A stretch of 10,771 nucleotides of DNA. It comes from Pseudobdellovibrionaceae bacterium. Its GTDB lineage: Bacteria > Bdellovibrionota > Bdellovibrionia > Bdellovibrionales > JAMPXM01. Below are positions 1 through 5,517 of the stretch, one piece after another; the stretch's first letter is position 1, and every line of letters begins with the position of its first letter. The position numbers were made by a program, and so were the translations under genes. The notes beneath the pieces were generated by a model that made no database searches, was not told the origin of the DNA, and saw only the letters and a program-made list of their open reading frames with translations. The stretch is taken from positions 1 to 10,771 of the forward strand of contig CAJYOV010000495.1 of NCBI GenBank assembly GCA_913776405.1. Reading direction: 5' to 3'.

Positions 1-609
1 GTTTACTTCATAACGATGGGCTTTCCACGCGAGTTGCGAAAACCCTGCGGCTGGATAAACCAGGCCACTCGTACCGATCGAGATAAAAATCTCGCACGTG
101 TGCAGAGCTTCTGAGATTTCATCCATCCGGTAGGGCATCTCTCCGAACCAAACGATATCGGGCCTTAAACGACCTTTGGTTTTGCACGACTCGCAGATGT
201 GTGACTGATCGAGATCCTTAACCCAGTCGTAGCGCTTGTCGCAAACTTCGCAGAAGACTTTGAGAAGTGAGCCATGCATGTGGACGACGTTCTTTGAGCC
301 CGCTCGTTCATGGAGGTCGTCAACGTTTTGAGTGACGAGTAAAAACTCACCTTCCCAATGTTCTTCAAGATCGGCGAGAGCGCGATGAGCCGCATTCGAC
401 TGGATGGCGGGCTCTGCGAGTTTCGCCCGTCGGGCATTATAAAAGCGGTGAACGAGAGCTGGATTTCTCGCGAACGCTTCAGGGGTCGCAACGTCTTCGA
501 TCCGATGCTCTTCCCAAAGTCCATCGGAGGCGCGGAATGTCGGAATTCCAGATTCGGCTGAAATGCCTGAGCCCGTTAAAATTACGAGGGGTTTAAATCG
601 CGTCATCAT
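1..609 (-). CDS. cobB: NAD-dependent protein deacylase, class III sirtuin (CobB-like), 3' end outside window
   Basis: This sirtuin removes acyl groups from protein lysines using NAD+, acting in the cytoplasm. 203 codons are visible; the gene runs off the left edge, and full family members are roughly 230-280 aa. Visible landmarks are the NAD-binding GSGISAESGIPTFR (about residues 13-26), QNVDDLHERAG (94-104), the catalytic His112 in HMHGS, and a Zn site made of C120-x2-C123 and C139-x2-C142. Y57 and R60 in RFYNARR match the YxxR pair that lets class III sirtuins (SIRT5/CobB type) accept succinyl or malonyl lysine, so desuccinylase activity is likely by family knowledge. Two ATGs are adjacent (607-609 and 604-606); I use the outer one. 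No good Shine-Dalgarno is seen. A TGTAAT hexamer on the minus strand (630-635) could be a -10, but no -35 fits. It is divergent from the capA-like gene. Confidence 0.93.
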   Translation of the reverse strand, partial: MMTRFKPLVILTGSGISAESGIPTFRASDGLWEEHRIEDVATPEAFARNPALVHRFYNARRAKLAEPAIQSNAAHRALADLEEHWEGEFLLVTQNVDDLHERAGSKNVVHMHGSLLKVFCEVCDKRYDWVKDLDQSHICESCKTKGRLRPDIVWFGEMPYRMDEISEALHTCEIFISIGTSGLVYPAAGFSQLAWKAHRYEVN

Positions 610-765
610 AGATCGAAGCGTAGATCGAGATTACAGGACTGTCTAATCCGTTGACGGTCCCGAGTGGGCCGATCGGCGCCTCATTGAGAGGGGAGAGTCG
701 GCGCCTGGATTGCAGTTTTACCTAGCGTCGCGCGCAGTCCCTGCTTTTGGGCCGAGGAGAGATCC
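610..765. promoter_or_regulatory. Divergent intergenic region between sirtuin and capA-like gene
   Basis: This 156-bp gap must hold the promoters of both flanking genes. I see no convincing -35/-10 pair for either. Two direct-repeat pairs stand out. TAGATCGA occurs at 609-616 and 621-628, 12 bp apart and touching the sirtuin start. TCGGCGCCT, with a palindromic GGCGCC core, occurs at 673-681 and 698-706, 25 bp apart and about 60-95 bp upstream of the capA-like start. Either could be an operator; that is inference. The ribosome binding site of the capA-like gene is GAGGAGA at 754-760. Confidence 0.4.
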
Positions 766-1818
766 ATGAGAAAGTCTTTACCAATTGTTCTGATGAGTCT
801 CTTGATGTCGTGCCCGGCGTGGTCGCTGACCGTCACGGCGGTAGGTGATATCATGATGGGGACCGACTACCCAGATGGATCAGGAGTAGCGGAGAGAGAT
901 TTCTTTCAACAAGCGCGTCCATTTTTTAGTGGCAGCGACATTCGCATCGGGAACCTCGAAGGCACGCTTTACGACGGCCCACAAAACGCAGACGGTAAAC
1001 GCGGCGGTGCCAATCGTTACCTCTTCCGTACACCCACGCGCTTAGCTCGACACCTGGTCGATGCAGGGTTCAATTTTTTGAGTCTCGCAAACAACCACTC
1101 GCGTGATTTCGGTCGTAATGGTCTTCTTTCGACGAAACAGACTTTGCGCGAAAACGATATCGGCTTTTCCAGCAAAGACGGCGAAGTAGCGGAACTCGAA
1201 ATTGGCGGCGAGCGCGTAGCACTCATCTCTGCGGACTTCTACCAAGGCGCACGCAGCATCACGACACCAGCGTCACTGTATTCAGAAATTCGATCTTTGA
1301 ATTCGCGCTACGACATCGTGATCGTCGTCGTTCACGCAGGCGGCGAAGGTATGGGCGCCGAGCGCACACTTAAAGGGAAGGAAACATTCCTCGGTGAAAA
1401 TCGCGGCGACTCAATCGGCTTCGCTCATCGCGCAATCGAAGAGGGTGCCGACCTTATCTTGATGGCCGGCCCTCACGTCCCACGCGGTCTTGAGGTTTAC
1501 CAAGATCGCTTGATCGCCTACTCGCTAGGAAATTTCCTGACTGAAAAAGGCATCAGCGTCAGCGGCTACCAGGGCCTTGCCCCACTTCTCGAAGTCCAAA
1601 TGGACCACCAAGGTCGCTTCATCGGCGGCAACATCCACTCCTTCCAACAAGTTCGCGGCCGCCCCGTCTCTCTCGACATGAACAGACGCGCCTTCCGCCT
1701 CATGCAGAAACTCTCGCAACAAGACTTCCCACAAACGATGCCTGCCTTCGGCCTAGACGGCAAAGCCATCGCACCAAGCACGCCCAGCGATCGCTCGCCA
1801 GTAACGGGCCTCTATTAG
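766..1818 (+). CDS. Secreted CapA/PGA_cap-family metallophosphatase
   Basis: The 350-aa protein has a Sec signal peptide (residues 1-20, likely cleavage after AWS) followed by a calcineurin-like fold of the CapA/PGA_cap family, known from poly-gamma-glutamate capsule synthesis. Motifs in order are GDIMMG (27-32), NLEGT (63-67), LANNHSRDFG (107-116), HAGGE (190-194), GPHVPRGLE (235-243) and YSLGNF (252-257). The usual family GH[GH]PH has Ala in place of the first His (MAGPH), so one metal ligand may be missing. Length is typical. The start is supported by GAGGAGA six bases upstream. No other pga or capsule genes are nearby, so a capsule role is not shown; a general envelope phosphoesterase role is equally possible. 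The TAG stop shares its last base with the mobile element that follows. Confidence 0.88.
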   Translation: MRKSLPIVLMSLLMSCPAWSLTVTAVGDIMMGTDYPDGSGVAERDFFQQARPFFSGSDIRIGNLEGTLYDGPQNADGKRGGANRYLFRTPTRLARHLVDAGFNFLSLANNHSRDFGRNGLLSTKQTLRENDIGFSSKDGEVAELEIGGERVALISADFYQGARSITTPASLYSEIRSLNSRYDIVIVVVHAGGEGMGAERTLKGKETFLGENRGDSIGFAHRAIEEGADLILMAGPHVPRGLEVYQDRLIAYSLGNFLTEKGISVSGYQGLAPLLEVQMDHQGRFIGGNIHSFQQVRGRPVSLDMNRRAFRLMQKLSQQDFPQTMPAFGLDGKAIAPSTPSDRSPVTGLY

Positions 1819-1843
1819 GTGCCAGGTCCGATTCGTGGTCACA
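1818..1843 (+). repeat. Left 26-bp inverted repeat of the RAYT element
   Basis: Starts GGTGCCAGGTCC and ends GTGGTCACA; it matches the reverse complement of 2551-2576 at all 26 positions. Its first base is the G of the capA-like TAG stop, and the transposase TGA stop (1839-1841, minus) lies inside it. Confidence 0.92.
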
Positions 1844-2477
1844 GCGAGTCATCAGGTCCAAGAATGGGCCGCCGAGTGTTTTTGCAAAGCTTCGACTTAA
1901 AATACTGTCGATGTGTGCCGCATCTAAATGCTTCGGCTTTTTCCGGATCAGGCTCTGTATTTAGCCAGCTGAGGGTACCCGAAGGGTCTGACCTATACGT
2001 TTCGTCGGATGCCAGCGGAAAAGTAGGCTTCATTTTTCCAATCACAAACTGGAGCGAACTGAACGGATAGGTTTCAACTTCTTTAGCCATTCTAGCAGCC
2101 ACCGGATTTCGATAATTGTATTTGTAAGCATTCAAAAAATACCGCGTCGACTGCATGATGCATTTGTAGTGGCGGCCGGCCCACGTTTGGTTGATGCGAT
2201 TGCCTTTACGTGTGAGGCGTCGACTCGTGCGCTGCATGAACTGTTGCATGCAAACGCTGATGTTCGAGTCTGGTGTAGATGCAATCAAATGGAAGTGGTT
2301 CGACATTAATACGAACGAGTGAACGACAAGGTTGTGCTCTTTGATTGTTCTCGTAAGCTCTTCCGAAAAGATGCGCCAAACATCTTCCATTGGAATCTGA
2401 AACCACTCGCGATTGATACAACGAGCGCTAATGTTATAGGGAAATTCGTTTTGTAAGACGGTTTTGATTCTTGCCAT
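1839..2477 (-). CDS. REP-associated tyrosine transposase (Y1/HUH, IS200-like)
   Basis: A 212-aa single-strand DNA transposase of the RAYT group, which nicks and joins REP hairpins through a 5'-phosphotyrosine. The HUH motif is H61-F62-H63 in SNHFHLI. The probable nucleophile is Y120 in KYNYRNPVAA, placed four residues before the conserved NPV as in other family members. The N-terminal MARIKTVLQNEFPYNISARC fits the usual MARxxR...PYHVxxR start, so I choose the ATG at 2475-2477. A GTG at 2505-2507 would add ten residues (MFTQFASCQS), and neither start has a clear ribosome binding site. The reading frame is intact with both catalytic motifs, so the enzyme may be active. Its stop codon lies within the left inverted repeat. 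Confidence 0.92.
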   Translation of the reverse strand: MARIKTVLQNEFPYNISARCINREWFQIPMEDVWRIFSEELTRTIKEHNLVVHSFVLMSNHFHLIASTPDSNISVCMQQFMQRTSRRLTRKGNRINQTWAGRHYKCIMQSTRYFLNAYKYNYRNPVAARMAKEVETYPFSSLQFVIGKMKPTFPLASDETYRSDPSGTLSWLNTEPDPEKAEAFRCGTHRQYFKSKLCKNTRRPILGPDDSL

Positions 2478-2550
2478 GGATTGGCAGGAAGCAAATTGCG
2501 TGAACACGTGCGTGCAGATTTACGTGAAGCTAGCGTCCGATATTGCGCGG

Positions 2551-2576
2551 TGTGACCACGAATCGGACCTGGCACC
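2551..2576 (-). repeat. Right 26-bp inverted repeat of the RAYT element
   Basis: Reads TGTGACCAC...GGACCTGGCACC on the plus strand, the exact reverse complement of 1818-1843. The next outward bases (2577-2581) are five A, which read as a T5 run behind the tRNA-Ser gene on the minus strand. Confidence 0.92.
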
Positions 2577-2581
2577 AAAAA

Positions 2582-2671
2582 TGGCGGAGCCTGAGAGATT
2601 CGAACTCTCGATAGTTGTTACCCTATACACGCGTTCCAGGCGTGCGCCTTAAACCACTCGGCCAAAGCTCC
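2582..2671 (-). tRNA. tRNA-Ser (anticodon GGA)
   Basis: A 90-nt serine tRNA with encoded CCA. On the minus strand the acceptor GGAGCTT pairs with AGGCTCC (one G-T pair), followed by discriminator G and CCA. The D arm is GCC...GGC. The anticodon stem CACGC/GCGTG holds the loop CTGGAAC, placing GGA at 2635-2637, which reads UCC and UCU codons. The long variable arm typical of class II tRNAs is present (ATAG/CTAT stem with an 8-nt loop). The T arm is GAGAG-TTCGAAT-CTCTC. A T5 run directly follows the CCA and may help termination, but the RAYT element now begins right after it. Confidence 0.97.
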
Positions 2672-2684
2672 GGGACATGGAGAG

Positions 2685-2712
2685 GCGAAGCTAGCAGGGT
2701 TGCTAGCTTCGC
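2685..2712 (-). terminator. Strong hairpin between the NmrA-type gene and tRNA-Ser
   Basis: A perfect 11-bp stem (GCGAAGCTAGC, loop AGGGTT, GCTAGCTTCGC) sits 21 bp downstream of the minus-strand NmrA-type stop codon and 13 bp upstream of the tRNA. No T-run follows on the minus strand (CTCTCCATG), so it may be a weak intrinsic terminator, an RNA 3'-end stabiliser or an insulator between the two transcripts. Confidence 0.55.
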
Positions 2713-2733
2713 TCAAGATTTAATGAGGGCAAA

Positions 2734-3579
2734 TCAGACCCAAGCCTGCTTTGAGGCGTTCGCGAATTCGCGGAATGTGATGGGTTTGCGACCGAGAATG
2801 TCTTGGACATGCGGAGTGATTGCAGCCGCGTGACCGGCTTTTACGGCGCTGAGAATCACGAGCAAGAAATCGGAGTAATCTTCGCGGAGACCTGCGGCCA
2901 GTAAGCCCTTTTTCAGTTCTTGTGGCTCAATATCTTTGAAGACCACTTTTTTGCCGGTGGCTTCTGAGATGATCTTCGCGACTTCGTCGTGGTTGAGAGA
3001 TTCTGAGCCCGTGAGATCATAGGCGCGGCGTTCTTCTTTATCGCTGACAAGAAGTTTAGCTGCGACGGCTGCGATGTCATGCGCATCGATGAAGCTTGTC
3101 TTTGAGTCAGCAACGGGGAGTGCGATCGTGTTGCCGTGCTTGATTCCGTGGCCCCAGAAGCTCACGAAGTTTTGCATAAACCAGTTCGGGCGCAAGATGG
3201 CGTAGTTCAAGCCTGAGTTCTGAAGATCGACTTCCGCGCGCTGCATGGGTGCACCAACAGCTTTATCCACACCCATCGCTGAGAGCATGACGACTTTCTT
3301 GAGTCCGCGGCGTTTTGCTTCTTGGATTTGGGGCGCGAACACTGAATATTGGTCCGCGATTCCGCCTGGCGCCATGATGAACGCGCGCTCGATGCCCTCG
3401 AAGGCGGCGCTTAAGCCTTCGCCTGTTTCGGCGTTTAGGTAGACAGTTTCGATGTTGGCTTTCGTTCCGACTTTTTCTTTCTTGCTTGTCGTTGTGCGGA
3501 TCGCCTGGCCTTTCAACTCGTTCAGGATGTTGTGACCGACAGCTCCCGATGCTCCGATAACTAGAATTTTTGCGCTCAT
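2734..3579 (-). CDS. NmrA-family NAD(P)-binding atypical SDR (quinone oxidoreductase/azoreductase-like)
   Basis: A 281-aa cytoplasmic Rossmann-fold protein of the NmrA/atypical short-chain dehydrogenase group. The dinucleotide motif is GASGAVG (G9, G12, G15) after a first strand KILVIGA. Further family marks are VVMLSAMGVD (96-105), LNYAILRPNWFMQNF (124-138) and SFIDAHDIAAVA (162-173). The canonical YxxxK active site is not present, as is usual for NmrA members, which act as NAD(P)H-dependent quinone or azo reductases or as redox sensors. The exact substrate cannot be read from the sequence. The start is supported by AAAAGGAGT (3586-3594). It is divergent from a LysR gene, the usual arrangement for a redox enzyme controlled by its neighbour. 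Confidence 0.87.
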   Translation of the reverse strand: MSAKILVIGASGAVGHNILNELKGQAIRTTTSKKEKVGTKANIETVYLNAETGEGLSAAFEGIERAFIMAPGGIADQYSVFAPQIQEAKRRGLKKVVMLSAMGVDKAVGAPMQRAEVDLQNSGLNYAILRPNWFMQNFVSFWGHGIKHGNTIALPVADSKTSFIDAHDIAAVAAKLLVSDKEERRAYDLTGSESLNHDEVAKIISEATGKKVVFKDIEPQELKKGLLAAGLREDYSDFLLVILSAVKAGHAAAITPHVQDILGRKPITFREFANASKQAWV

Positions 3580-3729
3580 GATGTGACTCCTTTTGAATCA
3601 GTCTTCGGCCGAACTCGCTCGGCGTTTCTGAACTTAGTTATCGCTCCGAATGCGATCTTTGATTAGACGGGATAATTGCATTACACTGTTGCATATTTGG
3701 AACAATGACCGGCGTACGCGGAGGGTCGA
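3580..3729. promoter_or_regulatory. Shared divergent regulatory region of the NmrA-type and LysR genes
   Basis: This 150-bp gap contains a plausible plus-strand promoter, TTGATT (3659-3664), 17 bp, TACACT (3682-3687), which would start the LysR transcript about 35 nt before its TTG. Over the -10 lies an interrupted palindrome TGCA-N9-TGCA (3677-3693), also readable as a TTGCAT direct repeat with 7-bp spacing; a T-N11-A LysR box fits at 3681-3693. On the minus strand TGTAAT (3680-3685) could be the opposing -10, though no good -35 fits. Nearer the NmrA-type gene are the palindrome TTCGGCCGAA (3604-3613) and the overlapping inverted repeat GCCGA-N6-TCGGC (3608-3623). Confidence 0.5.
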
Positions 3730-4623
3730 TTGGAGCTTGAAACAACTCGGGTTTTCGTAAAGGTCGTGGAGTTCGGCAGCTTCTCAAAAGCGGCCGAGAA
3801 TCTGAGGTTACCGAAATCCACAGTGAGCAGAGCGATCAGTCGGTTAGAAACTGAGACGGGCTCAAAACTCCTTGTCCGAACGACAAGAAGTCTGACGTTA
3901 ACGGCGGCAGGGCGAGCGTTCTACGACACGTGTCGCGGGCCCGTGCAAATCCTCGAAGATGCTCGTAAGTCACTCGATGGCCGCGACTCTTTAATCAGTG
4001 GTCTCGTTCGTGTGACATCGCCAGAAGATCTTGGCGAGGGCACTTTGGCGTCAATCTTTTCGGAGCTCGCTCGAAAGCACCCGAAGTTGAGAGTCGAGTT
4101 TCTTTATACAGATAAGATTGTCGATCTTGTTCGAGATGGCTTCGATCTCGCGATTCGTTTAGGCAAACTGAAAGATTCATCTCTCAAGTCGAAGAAGCTT
4201 GGAACTGTGAGAATGGTGTTGGTCGCGGCTCCAAAGTATTTGAAAGATCATGACGCCATCACCAGGCCTGAAGATTTAAAAGCTCATGCCTGCCTTGGTC
4301 ACTCAGGCAGTTTCTTTAACGACTGGAATCTGAAATCGAAGCGCTCAAGCGTTCGCCTAGAGATGCAGGCGAAAATCGGCGGCAATCAAATGACAAGCCT
4401 TGTGTGGATGGCGGTAGGGGGCGCGGGTATCGCGCTCGTACCTTCCCACCTTTGCAGAAGAGATTTGCAGGCCGGTCGGCTGGAACGGGTGCTTCCCGAG
4501 TGGGAAGGCCCTGAGTTTCAAGCTTGGCTAGTCTCACCGCAGGCGACCTCATCGATCGCCCGTGTGAAAGTGATTGCGGACGCTCTTGCAACCGCAATCA
4601 CGAAAACGCTCGAAAACATGTAG
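3730..4623 (+). CDS. LysR-type transcriptional regulator (CrgA/DmlR-like)
   Basis: A 297-aa regulator of standard LysR length. The N-terminal winged helix-turn-helix covers about residues 1-60 (FSKAAENLRLPKSTVSRAISRLE, then RTTRSLTLTAAG). The effector domain begins at about residue 90 with LVRVTSPEDLGE, and the RVEFLYTDKIVDLVRDGFDLAIR segment is typical of the CrgA/DmlR branch. The start is TTG, chosen because GGAGGG (3720-3725) lies a few bases upstream and the protein then begins MELETTRVFVKVVE, as LysR proteins do. It probably controls the divergent NmrA-type gene and itself; the candidate operator overlaps its own -10, which suggests autorepression. It ends 19 bp from the convergent barrel gene, with no terminator hairpin seen between them. 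Confidence 0.93.
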   Translation: MELETTRVFVKVVEFGSFSKAAENLRLPKSTVSRAISRLETETGSKLLVRTTRSLTLTAAGRAFYDTCRGPVQILEDARKSLDGRDSLISGLVRVTSPEDLGEGTLASIFSELARKHPKLRVEFLYTDKIVDLVRDGFDLAIRLGKLKDSSLKSKKLGTVRMVLVAAPKYLKDHDAITRPEDLKAHACLGHSGSFFNDWNLKSKRSSVRLEMQAKIGGNQMTSLVWMAVGGAGIALVPSHLCRRDLQAGRLERVLPEWEGPEFQAWLVSPQATSSIARVKVIADALATAITKTLENM

Positions 4624-4642
4624 GTACTAGATGCCCCTCAAA

Positions 4643-5401
4643 TCAGAAGCGACCCAAGATCAAATCGACTTTACCCAAGAAGCCTTGAACAGCGATGTCG
4701 CGTGCGCCGAGATCGTTACCGATGACTTTTTCGCTTGGATCAAATGGCGCCATGTAAGCAGCAGTCAGACCAAGGCCGAAACGCTCGGTGATTTGGAATG
4801 CCGCTTGGACCGCCGGCTGAACGTACCAAGATTTTTCTTCAACACGGCCGTTCTGAGCAGCGCTGAAGACTTCAACTTTGCTCCATGTGCCACCGATGCC
4901 TGAACCTGCGCTCAAAGAGAAACGCTCTGTTCTGATCGCTTGATAGCCGAACCAGAGACCAAACGCTTCTTGCTCGAAGTTGGCGAGGTTTGTACCGAGG
5001 TCACGATCCGTACCCGCTGCGAAGTATTCAACACCCGTTTGGAAGCCTGTGTGCCACTGGTGTTTGAAACGAAGATCCCAACCCGTGAAGTCTTGGCGTG
5101 GAGCTGCGAAACCGTTTGATGTAAATGCCGAATTGATATTGTCGCGGCTTTGGTTCACGTAAACAGGCGAAAGCGTGAAGCTGAATTTCTGCTTGCGGAA
5201 CTCTTCCATCATTTGAGCGCGGCGCTGCTCTTCTGGAGTCATCGGCGCTTCAGGCGGCGGCGGCGGTGGAGGGTTCGCATTCGCAGTTACGGGCGGCGCT
5301 GGCGGGCGTGGGGCAGGCGCTGGGCCTGGGCCGGGTTGAGCAAGCGCTTGAGACGAAAGAGCTAGGAGCGAAACGAAACCGAGAACTGTTGAACGAAACA
5401 T
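4643..5401 (-). CDS. Outer-membrane beta-barrel protein with Pro-rich N-terminal linker
   Basis: A 252-aa protein with a signal peptide (1-21, ALA|QPG). A Pro/Ala-rich linker (22-53) includes seven consecutive Pro (44-50), followed by a short charged helix (54-72). The rest alternates polar and aromatic or aliphatic residues in strand-like fashion (FSFTLSPVYV, WDLRFKHQWHTGFQTGVEYF, FGLWFGYQ, FSLSAGSGIGG, SWYVQPAVQAAF, FGLGLTAAYMAPF). It ends KVDLILGRF, with the C-terminal Phe recognised by the barrel assembly machinery. Size suggests an 8- to 10-stranded barrel; function is unknown. The linker could span the periplasm or reach peptidoglycan. Start: GGAGG (5408-5412), six bases before ATG. It is downstream of the 495-aa gene by 116 bp on the same strand, so it may share that transcript or have its own promoter. 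The Pro run would need EF-P for smooth translation. Confidence 0.82.
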   Translation of the reverse strand: MFRSTVLGFVSLLALSSQALAQPGPGPAPAPRPPAPPVTANANPPPPPPPEAPMTPEEQRRAQMMEEFRKQKFSFTLSPVYVNQSRDNINSAFTSNGFAAPRQDFTGWDLRFKHQWHTGFQTGVEYFAAGTDRDLGTNLANFEQEAFGLWFGYQAIRTERFSLSAGSGIGGTWSKVEVFSAAQNGRVEEKSWYVQPAVQAAFQITERFGLGLTAAYMAPFDPSEKVIGNDLGARDIAVQGFLGKVDLILGRF

Positions 5402-5517
5402 TGAGAGCCTCCGTGATCAGTCATGATCGAGTGAGAGATCGACACCTAAGACTGGCTCAGTGTTTCTCGCTCGCACGTAGGACTCAAGTTCAGTTGTTGC
5501 GCAGTTTCGATAACGAG
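5402..5517 (-). promoter_or_regulatory. Gap upstream of the barrel gene with short repeats
   Basis: On the minus strand this 116-bp gap holds a weak promoter candidate (TTGAGT, 17 bp, AACACT) and, closer to the gene, two small patterns. GATCA-GTCA-TGATC (5415-5428) is an inverted repeat two bases upstream of the Shine-Dalgarno. GATCGA-N6-GATCGA (5425-5442) is a direct repeat. No terminator hairpin with a T-run follows the 495-aa gene, so read-through from it is possible. Confidence 0.3.

Larger units (their letters stand above)
1818..2576. mobile_element. RAYT (REP-associated tyrosine transposase) element with perfect 26-bp inverted ends
   Basis: A 759-bp unit bounded by two identical 26-bp inverted repeats encloses a single minus-strand HUH/Y1 transposase gene. 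The left end begins inside the capA-like stop codon; the right end stops 5 bp before the tRNA-Ser 3' end. No target-site duplication is visible (TATTA on the left, AAAAA on the right), as expected for IS200/RAYT chemistry. Removing the unit would join CTCTATTA to AAAAATGG, which still gives the capA-like gene a stop (TAA), so the boundaries look exact. Arrangement resembles a REPtron: a RAYT gene flanked by its own REP-like sequences in opposite orientation. Confidence 0.8.

Noticed and set aside
165..524. 119-codon open frame, minus strand
   Set aside because: Lies in another frame of the sirtuin gene and shows no protein-like features.
1819..2070. 83-codon open frame, plus strand, after the capA-like stop
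   Set aside because: Antisense to the transposase; starts within the element end; not a continuation of the capA-like frame.
2478..2507. GTG start giving ten more residues to the transposase
   Set aside because: The family starts at MARxx; no Shine-Dalgarno precedes the GTG. Kept as an alternative only.
1813..2581. Target-site duplication around the RAYT element
   Set aside because: Flanks TATTA and AAAAA do not match, and this chemistry does not make duplications.
2526..2695. GAAGCTAGC shared by the RAYT element and the NmrA-side hairpin
   Set aside because: Only nine bases and no wider similarity; likely chance.
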